From: DASUCS01 sp041166385
GTDB taxonomy: Bacteria > Actinomycetota > Acidimicrobiia > Acidimicrobiales > JACDCH01
DNA: 64,000 nt
Reading direction: 5' to 3'
NCBI GenBank assembly: GCA_041166385.1
Contig: JBEEFW010000122.1
Coordinates: 25,876-89,875, forward strand
The position numbers and the translations under genes are program-made. Numbering within the stretch: the stretch's first letter is position 1; each line of letters starts with the position of its first letter. Shown here piece after piece: positions 42,278 to 51,090 of this stretch. The notes beneath the pieces are model-generated. The model did no database searches and was not told where the DNA came from. It worked only from the letters and a program-made list of their open reading frames with translations.

Positions 42278-44161
42278 CTAGACCAGGCTCTCTGCCCAGG
42301 CTTGGTGGAGGGCGGCGTAGCGGCCGGGACCGCCGATGAGATCGCGCGGTACGCCGTCCTCGACCACCCGCCCGTCGTCGACGACGATCACGCGGTCGGC
42401 GATCTCGACGGTCGTGAGGCGGTGGGCGATGATGATCGCCGTACGGTCGGCGAGCAGCGTCTGCAGCGCTCGCTGCACGAGTCGCTCCGAGGGAACATCG
42501 AGCGAGGATGTGGCTTCGTCGAGGATCAGCACCGCGGGATCGGCGAGGAACGCACGGGCGAACGACACGAGCTGGCGCTGGCCCGCGGACAGGCGGGCGC
42601 CCTTCTGGTGCACGTCGGTGTCGTAGCCGTTCGGGAGACCGGCGATGAACTCGTGCGCGCCGATCGCGCGGGCGGCGGCCTCGACCGCGTCGCGGGAGGC
42701 TCCAGGCCGCCCCAGCTCGATGTTGTGCAGCACGGAGCCGGAGAACAGGAAGTTCTCCTGTGTCACGGTGATGATGGCGCGCCGAAGGTCAGCCTCGGAC
42801 AACTCACGTTGATCGATGCCGTCGAGGAGTACCCGTCCTTCCGTGGGATCCCAGAACCGCGCCGCCAGCCGGGCGATCGTGGTTTTACCTGCGCCGGTGG
42901 CACCGACGAGCGCGACGGTTTGCCCTGCGGGAATCGCCAGGTCGAGATGGTGCAGCACGATCCGGTCGCGGTAGGCGAAGCGCACGCCCTCGAGGCGCAG
43001 TTCGCCGAGCGCGTGGGGGAGTGGTGTCGGATGGGCCGGTTCGGCGACGCTCGGCGCCTCTTCGAGGACGCCTGACAGCTTCTCGAGCGCGGCGGCCGCT
43101 GCTTGGAACAGGTTGTAGAACTGCGTGAGCTCCTCCATCGGAGCGAAGAAGCGGCGGAGGTAGAGCAAGAAGGCGGCCAGCACGCCCACGGTCATGTTGC
43201 CGTCGAGCACGAGAATGCTGCCGTACAGCAGCACGATCGCGGTCGTGGCGCGGCCGACGAACTGCACGCCGGGTCCGTACGTGGCAGCCAGGCGTTGCGA
43301 CCACATGTTGGCGCCGCGGTAGCGGTCGTCGAGGTACTCGAAGATCTCTTGGTTGCGCGGCTCGCGCCGGAAGGCGTGGACGGCCTGGATCCCACCGAGG
43401 CTCTCGACGAAGTGCACGATCACGAGCGCGATCGCCTCGCGTGTGGCCCGGTACGCGTTCTCCGCGTGCCCGCGGAACCAGCGCGTCATCGCGAACAACA
43501 GTGGGAACGCGGCGATCGACACGAGTGCGAGCTTCAGATCGAGCAGCAGCAGCGCGATGCCGATACCACCGACGAGCAGGATCGACGTGATGAGGTTGAT
43601 CAGGCCGCTGCCGAGGAGATCGGCGATGGCCTCGACGTCGGAGGTCTGCCGTGAGATGACGCGGCCCGACGTGTACTTCTCGTGGAACGAGATCGACAGG
43701 CGCTGGAAGTGCAGGAACAGGCGGCGGCGCGTGTCGAGCACCACCTCCTGACCGACGCGTCCCAGCAGCAGCAGGAACGCGTTGAACGTCATGGCTGCCA
43801 CGACCGTCATGGCCAGCACCGCGAGCACGACGGTGATGAGCGGGCGCTTGTCCCCGCTGCCGCCCTCGAGCAATGGCGGGATCCCGTTGTCGATGCCCTG
43901 CTGGATGAGCCACGGCACCGCGAGCTGGCACGCGGTGCTCAGCGCGATGAGCGCCGACGCGGCGATGAGCGCGGCGCGATGTGGCCGGGCGAGGTCGGCC
44001 AGGAGCTTGCGGCTGCGGGTACGCAAGAGGCTGGCGAGCCCGCCGGCAACCTGCTCTTCCTCTTCGGCCTTCACGCCTCGCCAGGCGTCGACGAGCTCGT
44101 CTCCGGTGAGGTCGAGGGCGGCCTCGGGATCAATTTCGTGCACGTGATCGACTTCCGACAT
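42278..44161 (-). CDS. ABC exporter half-transporter, canonical ATPase subunit
   Basis: The product is 627 residues. After about 60 hydrophilic residues come six membrane helices (for example AALIAASALIALSTACQLAV), then an ATPase with Walker A GATGAGKTTIAR near 410, signature LSAGQRQLVSFARAF, Walker B VLILDEATSSLD with catalytic Glu, and the switch His in IIIAHRLTT. It pairs with the next gene upstream to form a heterodimeric type IV exporter like TM287/288 or BmrCD. ATG 44161 overlaps the partner's stop by one base. Confidence 0.93.
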   Translation of the reverse strand: MSEVDHVHEIDPEAALDLTGDELVDAWRGVKAEEEEQVAGGLASLLRTRSRKLLADLARPHRAALIAASALIALSTACQLAVPWLIQQGIDNGIPPLLEGGSGDKRPLITVVLAVLAMTVVAAMTFNAFLLLLGRVGQEVVLDTRRRLFLHFQRLSISFHEKYTSGRVISRQTSDVEAIADLLGSGLINLITSILLVGGIGIALLLLDLKLALVSIAAFPLLFAMTRWFRGHAENAYRATREAIALVIVHFVESLGGIQAVHAFRREPRNQEIFEYLDDRYRGANMWSQRLAATYGPGVQFVGRATTAIVLLYGSILVLDGNMTVGVLAAFLLYLRRFFAPMEELTQFYNLFQAAAAALEKLSGVLEEAPSVAEPAHPTPLPHALGELRLEGVRFAYRDRIVLHHLDLAIPAGQTVALVGATGAGKTTIARLAARFWDPTEGRVLLDGIDQRELSEADLRRAIITVTQENFLFSGSVLHNIELGRPGASRDAVEAAARAIGAHEFIAGLPNGYDTDVHQKGARLSAGQRQLVSFARAFLADPAVLILDEATSSLDVPSERLVQRALQTLLADRTAIIIAHRLTTVEIADRVIVVDDGRVVEDGVPRDLIGGPGRYAALHQAWAESLV

Positions 44162-45948
44162 CAGGCCACCACCTCCTCTGCTTCTTCCTCGTCGCCGCGT
44201 TCGTCGTCGTGCGCCGCTTCTTCGCTGAGCACGGCGCGATAGCGCGGCTCGGTTTCGAGCAGGTCGTGATGGGTGCCGACCGCGACGATGCGGCCGCCCT
44301 CCAACAGCGCGGCGCGATCGGCGAGCGCGATGGTCGACGGCCGGTGCACGACGACGAACACTGTGCAGTCGCGCAGCATGGGGCGGAGCGCGTCTTCGAC
44401 GAGTGCTTCGGTGTGCACGTCGAGCGCCGACAAGGGATCGTCGAGCACGAGCAACCGCGGGTGTCCGATGATGGCGCGAGCCAGGGCCAGCCGCTGGCGC
44501 TGCCCGCCGGACAGCGACAAGCCCTGTTCGCCGATGCGGGTGTCGAGCCCCCACGGGAGGTCGGTGACGAAGCCGGCCTGCGCGACGGCCAGCGCTTCAG
44601 CGATCTCCTCGTCGTTGGCGTCGGGCTTGCCCATGAGGAGGTTCTCGCGGACCGATGCGGAGAAGAGCGACGGCTCCTCGAACGCAAAGCCGACGTTGCT
44701 GCGCAGGCTCTTCACCGTGAGGTCGCGCAGGTCGTGACCGTCGAGCGTGATGCGGCCCTCGGTCGGGTCGTAGAGCCTCGTGAGCAGCGTGACCAACGTG
44801 GTCTTGCCCGAACCGGTCGCGCCGACGATGGCGATCGTCTCGCCCGCAGGCACGACGAGATCGATGTTCCGCAACGCCGTGCGGTCGCTCGCCGGATAGT
44901 CGAACGACACGTTCTCGAAGCGGATCTCCCCGACGGCCCGATCGATCGCCATCGCGCCCGGACGATCGACGATTGTCGGCACGGTGTCGAGCACTTCGTA
45001 GACGCGCACCGCGGCCGACTCGGCCTCGCCGGCCATCGCCATGATCCACCCGAGGATCTCCATCGGGAACGTGAGCATCAGCACGTACGTGACGAACGCG
45101 ACGAGTTCACCGACGGTCAGCCCGCCGCCGCCAACGGCGATGACCCCGGCCAGCAGCACCGCCGTGAGCGTCAGGTTCGGGATGATGCCCAGCACCCATA
45201 CGAACTTGGTGTGGAGTTTGATGCGCTTGATCTGGGTGTCGTAGAGCTTCGTACTCTGCGCGTCGTACGCGTCGTACGCCTCACCCCAGCGGCCGAACGC
45301 CTTGAGCACGCGGATCCCGCGAGCGCCCTCCTCGATCGTCGTCGTGAGGTCGCCGGTCTGATCTTGGATGTCGCGGACGATCTCGTGGTAGTCGCGCTCG
45401 AACTTCTGGCACAGCAGGACGACCGGAATCGTGGCCGCGAATGTGAGCAACGCGAGACCGACGTGCAGCGTCAGGAGGATCGCGAAGATCGCCGCGACCT
45501 GGATGCCGATCAGGACGAAGAACACCGCGCCGAAGCCGATGAAACGACGGACGATGCCGAGGTCGGTGGTGGCGCGCGACAGCAGCTGGCCCGACTGCCA
45601 ACGATCGTGGAAGCCGACGTCGAGTCGTTGCAGGTGCTCGTACAGGTCGTCGCGCAGCTGGGTCTCGAGCTCGGTGGCGACCACCGCAAGGAGGTAGCGA
45701 CGGGCGAACCCCATCGCGATGTCGAGCACGGCGAGGACGAGCGCCACCAGGCTCCACATCACGATGCCGCGTCGGTCCCCGTCGTGCAGCGGGCCGTCGA
45801 TGACCGTCTTCACGATCAGCGGCAGCGCCACCTGGAACGCGGACGACATGATCGACGTGAACACGATCACGCCCATGTGGCGCGCGTAGGGCCGGAGGTA
45901 GTGCCGAGTGCGCCACAGGGCGCGCTGCTGTAATCCCCCCAGACGCAT
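44161..45948 (-). CDS. ABC exporter half-transporter, degenerate ATPase-site subunit
   Basis: The product is about 595 residues. It has six membrane helices (for example MGVIVFTSIMSSAFQVALPL) and an ATPase with Walker A GATGSGKTTLVT, signature LSLSGGQRQRLALARAI and switch His in VVVHRPSTIALAD. Walker B reads LLVLDDPLSALD, with Asp where the catalytic Glu should be, the mark of the degenerate site in heterodimeric exporters. ATG 45948 leaves room for a divergent promoter; the longer start at 46020 would almost touch the divergent gene start. The C-terminal tail is Glu/Asp-rich. Confidence 0.9.
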   Translation of the reverse strand: MRLGGLQQRALWRTRHYLRPYARHMGVIVFTSIMSSAFQVALPLIVKTVIDGPLHDGDRRGIVMWSLVALVLAVLDIAMGFARRYLLAVVATELETQLRDDLYEHLQRLDVGFHDRWQSGQLLSRATTDLGIVRRFIGFGAVFFVLIGIQVAAIFAILLTLHVGLALLTFAATIPVVLLCQKFERDYHEIVRDIQDQTGDLTTTIEEGARGIRVLKAFGRWGEAYDAYDAQSTKLYDTQIKRIKLHTKFVWVLGIIPNLTLTAVLLAGVIAVGGGGLTVGELVAFVTYVLMLTFPMEILGWIMAMAGEAESAAVRVYEVLDTVPTIVDRPGAMAIDRAVGEIRFENVSFDYPASDRTALRNIDLVVPAGETIAIVGATGSGKTTLVTLLTRLYDPTEGRITLDGHDLRDLTVKSLRSNVGFAFEEPSLFSASVRENLLMGKPDANDEEIAEALAVAQAGFVTDLPWGLDTRIGEQGLSLSGGQRQRLALARAIIGHPRLLVLDDPLSALDVHTEALVEDALRPMLRDCTVFVVVHRPSTIALADRAALLEGGRIVAVGTHHDLLETEPRYRAVLSEEAAHDDERGDEEEAEEVVA

Positions 45949-46028
45949 GGGGAGAGCTTCGCCGACGCGGTGTGTTCGACTCCAACGGATTGGGCCGGTG
46001 CCGTTGACCTGCGACAACATGAGCGTCA

Positions 46029-46712
46029 GTGATCGCGTCAGTGCATCTTGCGGATGTCGGTGTGCGCGCCGCGCTGGGGATGCTGCGCAAGGCGCCCAAG
46101 CCGGGTTCGATCGAGGGACTGCGGCAGGCCAACGTCGGGATCACCGCTCCCTTCGGCAAACATCGGAGACCGCCGATGCTGGGGCGAGTCGGACTCGTGT
46201 CCCTCTGGGATGACGACGCCGCGCTCGACCGGTTCCACGACGAGCACCCGCTGGCGAAGCGGTTTGCCGAAGGATTTCATCTGCGGCTGGAACCTCTCCG
46301 CGCGTACGGATCATGGCCCGGGCTGCCGGGAGACGTACCGAGCGACCGCTCGGTCGACTACGACGGCCCGGCCGTCGTGCTCACGCTCGGTCGATTGCGC
46401 CTGACCCAGACCGTGCGCTTCCTTCGCGCGAGTGGGAAGGCGGAGGCGAAGGTGGTCGAGGCTCCCGGCGTGATCTGGGCGACGGCGCTGGCCAAGCCGC
46501 CGTTCCTCGCCACGTGCTCGTTCTGGGAGAACTCGCGGGCGCTGTCGACGTATGCCTACGGTCACGGCGATCCCCGTCACAGCGACGCGATCAACGCGCA
46601 AGCGGCGAAGGACTTCCATCACGAGTCGGCGTTCATCCGCTTCCGTCCGTACGACGCCCACGGCAGCCTCGCGGGCAAGAACCCGCTGCGGGAGCACGCG
46701 CTGTCCGTCTAG
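46029..46712 (+). CDS. Spheroidene monooxygenase-like (CrtA-type) protein
   Basis: The product is about 227 residues with the CrtA-like pattern MLGRVGLVSLWDDDAALDRF, then VVLTLGRLRLTQTVRFLRA and VIWATALAKPPFLATCSFWE, then HHESAFIRFRPYDAHGSL. CrtA oxidises carotenoids in purple bacteria, but many actinobacterial homologues occur without carotenoid genes, and I see no other carotenoid gene here. The substrate is therefore open. GTG 46029 is used, with GTG 46041 also possible. The end overlaps the convergent GNAT gene by 4 nt. Confidence 0.75.
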   Translation: MIASVHLADVGVRAALGMLRKAPKPGSIEGLRQANVGITAPFGKHRRPPMLGRVGLVSLWDDDAALDRFHDEHPLAKRFAEGFHLRLEPLRAYGSWPGLPGDVPSDRSVDYDGPAVVLTLGRLRLTQTVRFLRASGKAEAKVVEAPGVIWATALAKPPFLATCSFWENSRALSTYAYGHGDPRHSDAINAQAAKDFHHESAFIRFRPYDAHGSLAGKNPLREHALSV

Positions 46713-47239
46713 TGGTCTGTGACACCGTCGAAGGCGGGCGGGTACACGACCTCGCCTCGGACCGACGGGTCGTAGCTCTTCAGTCGCAGCACCTGCGCAG
46801 CCTCCGGTGGAGCCCACGACGGGAGGTGGATGTGGATGCCGCACGCGACCGAGTGCTCGAAGCCGAAGCGTCCGTAGTAGACGGGGCTTCCTTCCAGAAT
46901 GACAACCGGCTCACCTCTGGCGTCGGTCAGCGCGGTCGACTCGCGCACCAGCGCTGATCCGATGCCCTGGCCGTGGAGATCGGGAGCTACCGCGAGCGGT
47001 GACAGCATCGGGATCCAGCGCTCGATGTCACCGTCGCGAAGCGCCGTGAAGCTGATCATGACGTGGCCGACGATTCGTCCATCGAGCTCCGCAACCAACG
47101 ACAGCTCTGGGATGTAGTTCGTCGACGCACGGATTGCCTCGACGAGCCGAGCCTCGACCGGCGACGTGAACGCGGCCTCGACAACGTCCGCGATCGCGGC
47201 GTAGTCACTCGGCTGCTCAGCGCGGACGACGAGGTCCAT
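46709..47239 (-). CDS. GNAT family N-acetyltransferase
   Basis: The product is 176 residues. Acetyl-CoA binding motif A is LAVAPDLHGQGIGSALVRE near 80-98 (Q-x-x-G-x-G/A). The later VVILEGSPVYYGRFGFE and the start RAEQPSDYAAIADVVEAAF fit the YhbS/putative N-acetyltransferase group. The acceptor is unknown; small amines or protein N-termini are possible. It overlaps the CrtA-like gene by 4 nt tail to tail and is 65 nt from the VOC gene. Confidence 0.88.
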   Translation of the reverse strand: MDLVVRAEQPSDYAAIADVVEAAFTSPVEARLVEAIRASTNYIPELSLVAELDGRIVGHVMISFTALRDGDIERWIPMLSPLAVAPDLHGQGIGSALVRESTALTDARGEPVVILEGSPVYYGRFGFEHSVACGIHIHLPSWAPPEAAQVLRLKSYDPSVRGEVVYPPAFDGVTDH

Positions 47240-47304
47240 CGCAAGAGCTTGTCCCGTTCTGGCGTCTCAGAGTCCGGTATTTCGGATTGTGTGACGCCAG
47301 ACGG

Positions 47305-47763
47305 TTACTCGTCGAGGTTGCGGAGGGCGGTGTCGCGCAGTGTGCGGAACTGACCGCCCGGGCCGATGACCTCGATGGCTTGGCCGTCGGGGTCCTCGAC
47401 GAAGACGGCCACACCGATGTTGGTGTCGGCTCTGACGCGGCCGCCGTGCCGGCCGACGGCATCGATCGTCGCGTCGAGGTCGTCGACGAACAAGGAAAGA
47501 TGGGTGAGCCCGGGCTCGTTCATCACGCGACGGCTCGTCCGCTCCGTGCGATCGAAGGCGAGCAGCTCGAGCAGCAGGCCGTCGAGCGCGAGGTACACCG
47601 CGTCGAGGGTCAGCGGGGGGTCGAGCCGCAGGAGCTTGGGGGTCTCCGGCCCGTCCGTGCGTAGGTCGAACGCGGCACGGAAGCCGAACACCTCCTCGTA
47701 GAACCGCCGGGAACGGTCGAGATCAGTGACGCAGAGGCCGATGTGGCTGTACGCGTTCGCCAC
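47305..47763 (-). CDS. VOC family protein (glyoxalase/dioxygenase fold)
   Basis: The product is 152 residues. The start IGLCVTDLDRSRRFYEEVFG and the repeat THLSLFVDDLDATIDAVGRH, then VFVEDPDGQAIEVIGPG show the two beta-alpha-beta-beta-beta modules. Metal ligands would be His near residues 7 and 93 and Glu near the DPDGQAIEV segment. Members include glyoxalase I, methylmalonyl-CoA epimerase and antibiotic-binding proteins; none can be picked from this sequence. It starts 6 nt after the DHA2 gene stop on the same strand. Confidence 0.87.
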   Translation of the reverse strand: MANAYSHIGLCVTDLDRSRRFYEEVFGFRAAFDLRTDGPETPKLLRLDPPLTLDAVYLALDGLLLELLAFDRTERTSRRVMNEPGLTHLSLFVDDLDATIDAVGRHGGRVRADTNIGVAVFVEDPDGQAIEVIGPGGQFRTLRDTALRNLDE

Positions 47764-47769
47764 TGGCCG

Positions 47770-49320
47770 CTACACCGCCTCGACGACAGCCTCGACGTGC
47801 ACGTGATTGCGCAGCGGCTCCTCGCGCAGCGCGAGGGACAGGATCACCGCGCCGATCATGAGCGGCACCATGAACAAGAAGGTGCCCGCGAGCGCATGGG
47901 CGAAGCCGGACACGTAATGGGCGCGCACGTCGGCTGGAAGCGCCTGCACCGCCGCGGGATCCAGCGCGGTGTGGCCCGGCACGATGCCGGCGACGGCGGT
48001 CGCCAGCCGGCTCGTGAACAGTGCACCGATCAGCGCGACGCCCACCGATCCGCCGATGGCGCGGAAGAAGTTCACCGCAGATGTCGCGATGCCAAGGTCT
48101 GACGCGGGCACTTCGTTCTGTGTCGCCAGCACGATGACTTGCATCGTGAAGCCCACGCCGATGCCCGTCAACATCATGAAGAACCCGGACTCGAACTGGC
48201 TCGAAGAGCTGTCGAGCCGGCTGAGCAACACGATGCCGATCGCCATGATGACCGCGCCGAGGATCGGGAAGGTGCGGTACTTGCCGGTGCGGGAGATGAT
48301 CTGGCCCGCCACGACCGATGCTCCGATGAGGCCGAGCATCAGCGGAATGAGCAGGAGACCGGAGTCCGACGCCGAGCTGCCGTTGACCGTCTGGAGAAAC
48401 AGTGGGAGGAAGGCGATGACGCCGAACATCCCTGCTCCGAGCAAGAGCCCGATGCCGCAGGCGAGCGAGAACGTGCGGACCTTGAACAGGCGGAACGGGA
48501 GCAAGGGGTCGGCGGCACGCTGCTCGACGACGAAGAACAGCGCGGTTCCCACGATCGTGAGTACACCGAGTCCGAGGATGACGGGCGAGCCCCAGTCGTA
48601 CTCGACGCCGCCCCACGTCGTGGCCAGTACGAGCGCGGAGATCGTGATCGACAGGATGACGGCCCCGGCGTAGTCGATGACCACGTTGCGGCGACGTCCC
48701 AGGTTCGGCAGGACGAACGCCGTCACGACGAGCGCGGCGAGCCCGAGCGGCAGGTTGATGAAGAACACCCAGCGCCACGAGAGGTTGTCGGTGAAGAACC
48801 CACCGAGCAACGGTCCGGCGACGCTCGCACCGCCGAAGAACGCGCCGAACATGCCTTGGTAGCGACCGCGTTCGCGTGGGCTGACCACGTCGGCGATGAT
48901 GGCTTGACCGAGCACGATGAGCCCGCCGGCTCCGACGCCTTGCACGGCTCGGAACAGGATGAGCATCGGCATCGACGATGCGATACCGCAGAACATGCTG
49001 CCGATGAGGAAGATCACGATCGTGATCTGGAACAGCCGCTTGCGTCCGAACAGGTCGCCGAGCTTGCCGCACAACGGGGTCGAGATGGTCGTGGCCAACA
49101 GGTATGCGGTGATCACCCAGGACAGGTGGTTGATACCACCGAGATCGCCAACGATGGTGGGCAGCGCCGTTGCAACGATCGTCTGATCGAGCGCGGCGAG
49201 CACCATCCCGAGCATCAGCCCGCTGAAGATCACCATCCGCTGCCTGTGCGTGAAGCTCGACGGATCGATGGGGGCGACCAGCGAGTCGTCGACCTGACGT
49301 GGTTCGGCGGTGATCGTCAT
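47770..49320 (-). CDS. DHA2 family (14-TM) multidrug efflux MFS transporter
   Basis: The product is 516 residues. Fourteen hydrophobic segments start from VIFSGLMLGMVLAALDQTIV with the family's Asp and the motif C-like GAGGLIVLGQAIIADVV. CGKLGDLFGRKRLFQ is motif A. It should export drugs or lipophilic compounds against protons. It overlaps the TetR gene start by 4 nt, so repressor and pump are cotranscribed from the operator at 49931-49951. Confidence 0.92.
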   Translation of the reverse strand: MTITAEPRQVDDSLVAPIDPSSFTHRQRMVIFSGLMLGMVLAALDQTIVATALPTIVGDLGGINHLSWVITAYLLATTISTPLCGKLGDLFGRKRLFQITIVIFLIGSMFCGIASSMPMLILFRAVQGVGAGGLIVLGQAIIADVVSPRERGRYQGMFGAFFGGASVAGPLLGGFFTDNLSWRWVFFINLPLGLAALVVTAFVLPNLGRRRNVVIDYAGAVILSITISALVLATTWGGVEYDWGSPVILGLGVLTIVGTALFFVVEQRAADPLLPFRLFKVRTFSLACGIGLLLGAGMFGVIAFLPLFLQTVNGSSASDSGLLLIPLMLGLIGASVVAGQIISRTGKYRTFPILGAVIMAIGIVLLSRLDSSSSQFESGFFMMLTGIGVGFTMQVIVLATQNEVPASDLGIATSAVNFFRAIGGSVGVALIGALFTSRLATAVAGIVPGHTALDPAAVQALPADVRAHYVSGFAHALAGTFLFMVPLMIGAVILSLALREEPLRNHVHVEAVVEAV

Positions 49321-49913
49321 CGCGGAGGGCGCAATCCGCCGGCGAGGTCATCGAACGCCTCGTCGATGGCCGCGATGAGCGACGCTTGCCCAGGTCCGGC
49401 GCGATCGAGGGCAACGCGGAAGGCGGCAATCGCGGTCGACACGACCAGGCGCGGGTAGAGCGACCGTTCGGGGTCGAGGCCGGTGCGCTGCGCGATCGCG
49501 TCGACCAGGGCGTTCTCGAGCGCGGCGTAGCCGGCGACGTAGCTGGGGTGGAGTTGCGGATGGTCGCGCACCAGTTGCACGCGTGCTCGCGACATCTCCG
49601 CCACCTCCGGGACACCGGTGGCGATGTCGACGAACGCGGCCCGCAGCGTGGCGAGCGGCGTCTCCCGGGCGGGCCGCTCGAGCACCGACTGGCCCAGCTC
49701 GAGCTTGCGGTTCGGATCGAACCCGAGGATCGCTTCCTCTTTGGTGGCGAAGTAGTTGAAGACCGTCCGCGGCGAGACGTCGGCCGCCGCGGCGATGTCG
49801 TCGACGGTGACCGCATCAGGGCCCCGCTCGATGGCGAGCCGGAGCGCGGCGCGGGAGATCGCGACCCGGGTGTCGGCCTTCTTGCGCTCGCGGAGGCCCA
49901 CGCCCGTTGCCAT
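49317..49913 (-). CDS. TetR family transcriptional regulator of the DHA2 pump
   Basis: The product is about 198 residues from ATG 49913. Residues about 10-60 hold the HTH: ADTRVAISRAALRLAIERG, then AVTVDDIAAAADVSPRTVFN and YFATKEEAILGF. The remainder is a helical ligand domain. The upstream frame to 50021 is unconserved, and it would run across the operator palindrome, so 49913 is preferred. It probably represses its own operon until an exported compound binds. The pump gene overlaps its last codon. Confidence 0.9.
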   Translation of the reverse strand: MATGVGLRERKKADTRVAISRAALRLAIERGPDAVTVDDIAAAADVSPRTVFNYFATKEEAILGFDPNRKLELGQSVLERPARETPLATLRAAFVDIATGVPEVAEMSRARVQLVRDHPQLHPSYVAGYAALENALVDAIAQRTGLDPERSLYPRLVVSTAIAAFRVALDRAGPGQASLIAAIDEAFDDLAGGLRPPR

Positions 49914-49930
49914 CGGAGGAGTGTGGCATG

Positions 49931-49951
49931 AAGTTGCACTTACTGCAACTT
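49931..49951. promoter_or_regulatory. Palindromic operator of the TetR/DHA2 operon
   Basis: AAGTTGCA and TGCAACTT form perfect 8-bp arms around the 5-nt centre CTTAC, 21 bp in total. It lies 17 nt upstream of the TetR start codon, where an autoregulatory operator is expected, and the size and symmetry fit a TetR dimer site. TTGCAGG follows immediately and may be a partial third half-site. Confidence 0.75.
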
Positions 49952-50019
49952 TGCAGGTGACGCACACTTCACCGAGGGTCCAACCCTTTGCCCATCGCCC
50001 TCTGGTGAACTTTCGGCCC

Positions 50020-50181
50020 ATGCACTGGGACCAGCTGGAGCTGCCGTTCGCCGCTCCAGCTCCGGATTGCTCGCCGTTCGCGACGTTCGAGGAGTGCCCG
50101 CTGTGCTCGAACGCGCTCGAGGCCGAGCACGCCCACTTCCGCTGCCCCGAATGCGGTTGGCGGGATTCCTGCTGCGACTAG
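50020..50181 (+). CDS. Small CPCC-type zinc-ribbon protein, 53 residues
   Basis: From ATG 50020 the product ends in a cysteine-rich module: CPLCSNALEAEHAHFRCPEC, then GWRDSCCD. Two CxxC knuckles 14 residues apart form a zinc ribbon. The N-terminus is HWDQLELPFAAPAPDC. I know no function; such tiny ribbons may bind RNA, DNA or another protein. A GTG at 50005 is also in frame. Its stop TAG overlaps the stop of the convergent LLM gene in CTAG. It diverges from the TetR operon. Confidence 0.6.
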   Translation: MHWDQLELPFAAPAPDCSPFATFEECPLCSNALEAEHAHFRCPECGWRDSCCD

Positions 50182-51068
50182 TGGCTCAGAGCGGCCGCGA
50201 GGTCGCGCCACGCGCCGTCGGGGATGTCGGTGAAGTTGTCCTGCAGCACCTGCACGCTCACGTGCGATGCGCCGGCGGCGAAGTGGTCGTCGACCCGCTG
50301 CACCGCGGTGGCGACATCGCCGACCGCGACGATCGCGTCGACGAGCCGTTCGCTGCCGCCGTCGGCGACGTCGTCGTCCGTGAAGCCGTGGCGTTTGAGA
50401 TTGTTCACGTAGTTGGGCGCCCGCAGGTAGACGGCCATGCCCTTGCGCGCGATGTCGAGGCCGCGGGCGCGGTCGGTGTCGAGCACGACCATCTGCTCGG
50501 GAGCGAGGATCGGGTCCGGTCCAAGGATGTCGCGCGCGTACGCCGTGTGCTCGACGGGCACGAAGTAGGGATGCGCACCGTCGGCCTTCTCGGCGGACAA
50601 GCGCAACATCTTCGGTCCGAGCGCGGCGAGCACGGTGGCGGGCCGCTCCTGTGGACCGACAGCCATGAACAGCGCGGCGTCCATGTCGTCGAGGTACTTC
50701 ACCATCTGCGAGTACGGCTTGGAGTAGTCGTGGTGGCGAACACGATCGACGAGATGCTGGTGGCTCACGCCGAGGCCCAACAGGAACCGGCCCGGGAACG
50801 CCTCTTCGAGCGAGCGCTGGGTGTTGGCCATCGTGACGGCGTCCCGCGCGTAGATGTTGGCGATGCCGGTGGCGACTCTGAGCGTGGAAGTCGCCGACAG
50901 CAGCAAGGTGGCCGTGATGAACGGGTCGCGTCCGATCGTCTCGGGGATCCACAGCGTCGGGAAGCCCAGCTCCTCGAGCTGGCCGGCGATCTTCTGCGCC
51001 TCTGCTGACGGAACCGCGTCGAGCGCGCCGGTCCAGATGCCGACGCGTCCCAGATCGAATGTCTTCAT
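50178..51068 (-). CDS. F420-dependent-type LLM class oxidoreductase (TIGR03620-like), second copy
   Basis: The product is 296 residues from ATG 51068, starting KTFDLGRVGIWTGALDAVPS. The barrel segments LGFPTLWIPETIGRDPFITA, VATGIANIYARDAVTMANTQ and FLLGLGVSHQHLVDRV match the paralogue at 8639-9577. The longer frame to 51230 is antisense to the neighbouring reductase and is rejected. The cofactor is probably F420 by family. The substrate is unknown. It diverges from the aldo/keto reductase gene with 22 nt between starts, so the two may share a promoter region. Confidence 0.88.
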   Translation of the reverse strand: MKTFDLGRVGIWTGALDAVPSAEAQKIAGQLEELGFPTLWIPETIGRDPFITATLLLSATSTLRVATGIANIYARDAVTMANTQRSLEEAFPGRFLLGLGVSHQHLVDRVRHHDYSKPYSQMVKYLDDMDAALFMAVGPQERPATVLAALGPKMLRLSAEKADGAHPYFVPVEHTAYARDILGPDPILAPEQMVVLDTDRARGLDIARKGMAVYLRAPNYVNNLKRHGFTDDDVADGGSERLVDAIVAVGDVATAVQRVDDHFAAGASHVSVQVLQDNFTDIPDGAWRDLAAALSH

Positions 51069-51090
51069 GCGGTGACAGTAGGGTGCGGCC

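Noticed and set aside
44209..45933. Open frame of about 574 codons opposite the ABC exporter gene
   Set aside because: Composition is Arg/Asp/Gln-rich and without motif; the minus strand carries the complete ABC transporter.
46029..46712. Part of a carotenoid biosynthesis cluster
   Set aside because: Only the CrtA-like gene is present; no phytoene synthase, desaturase or cyclase is found in the window.
49914..50021. N-terminal extension of the TetR protein to 234 residues
   Set aside because: It would translate through the operator palindrome and adds no conserved residues; the HTH begins soon after ATG 49913.
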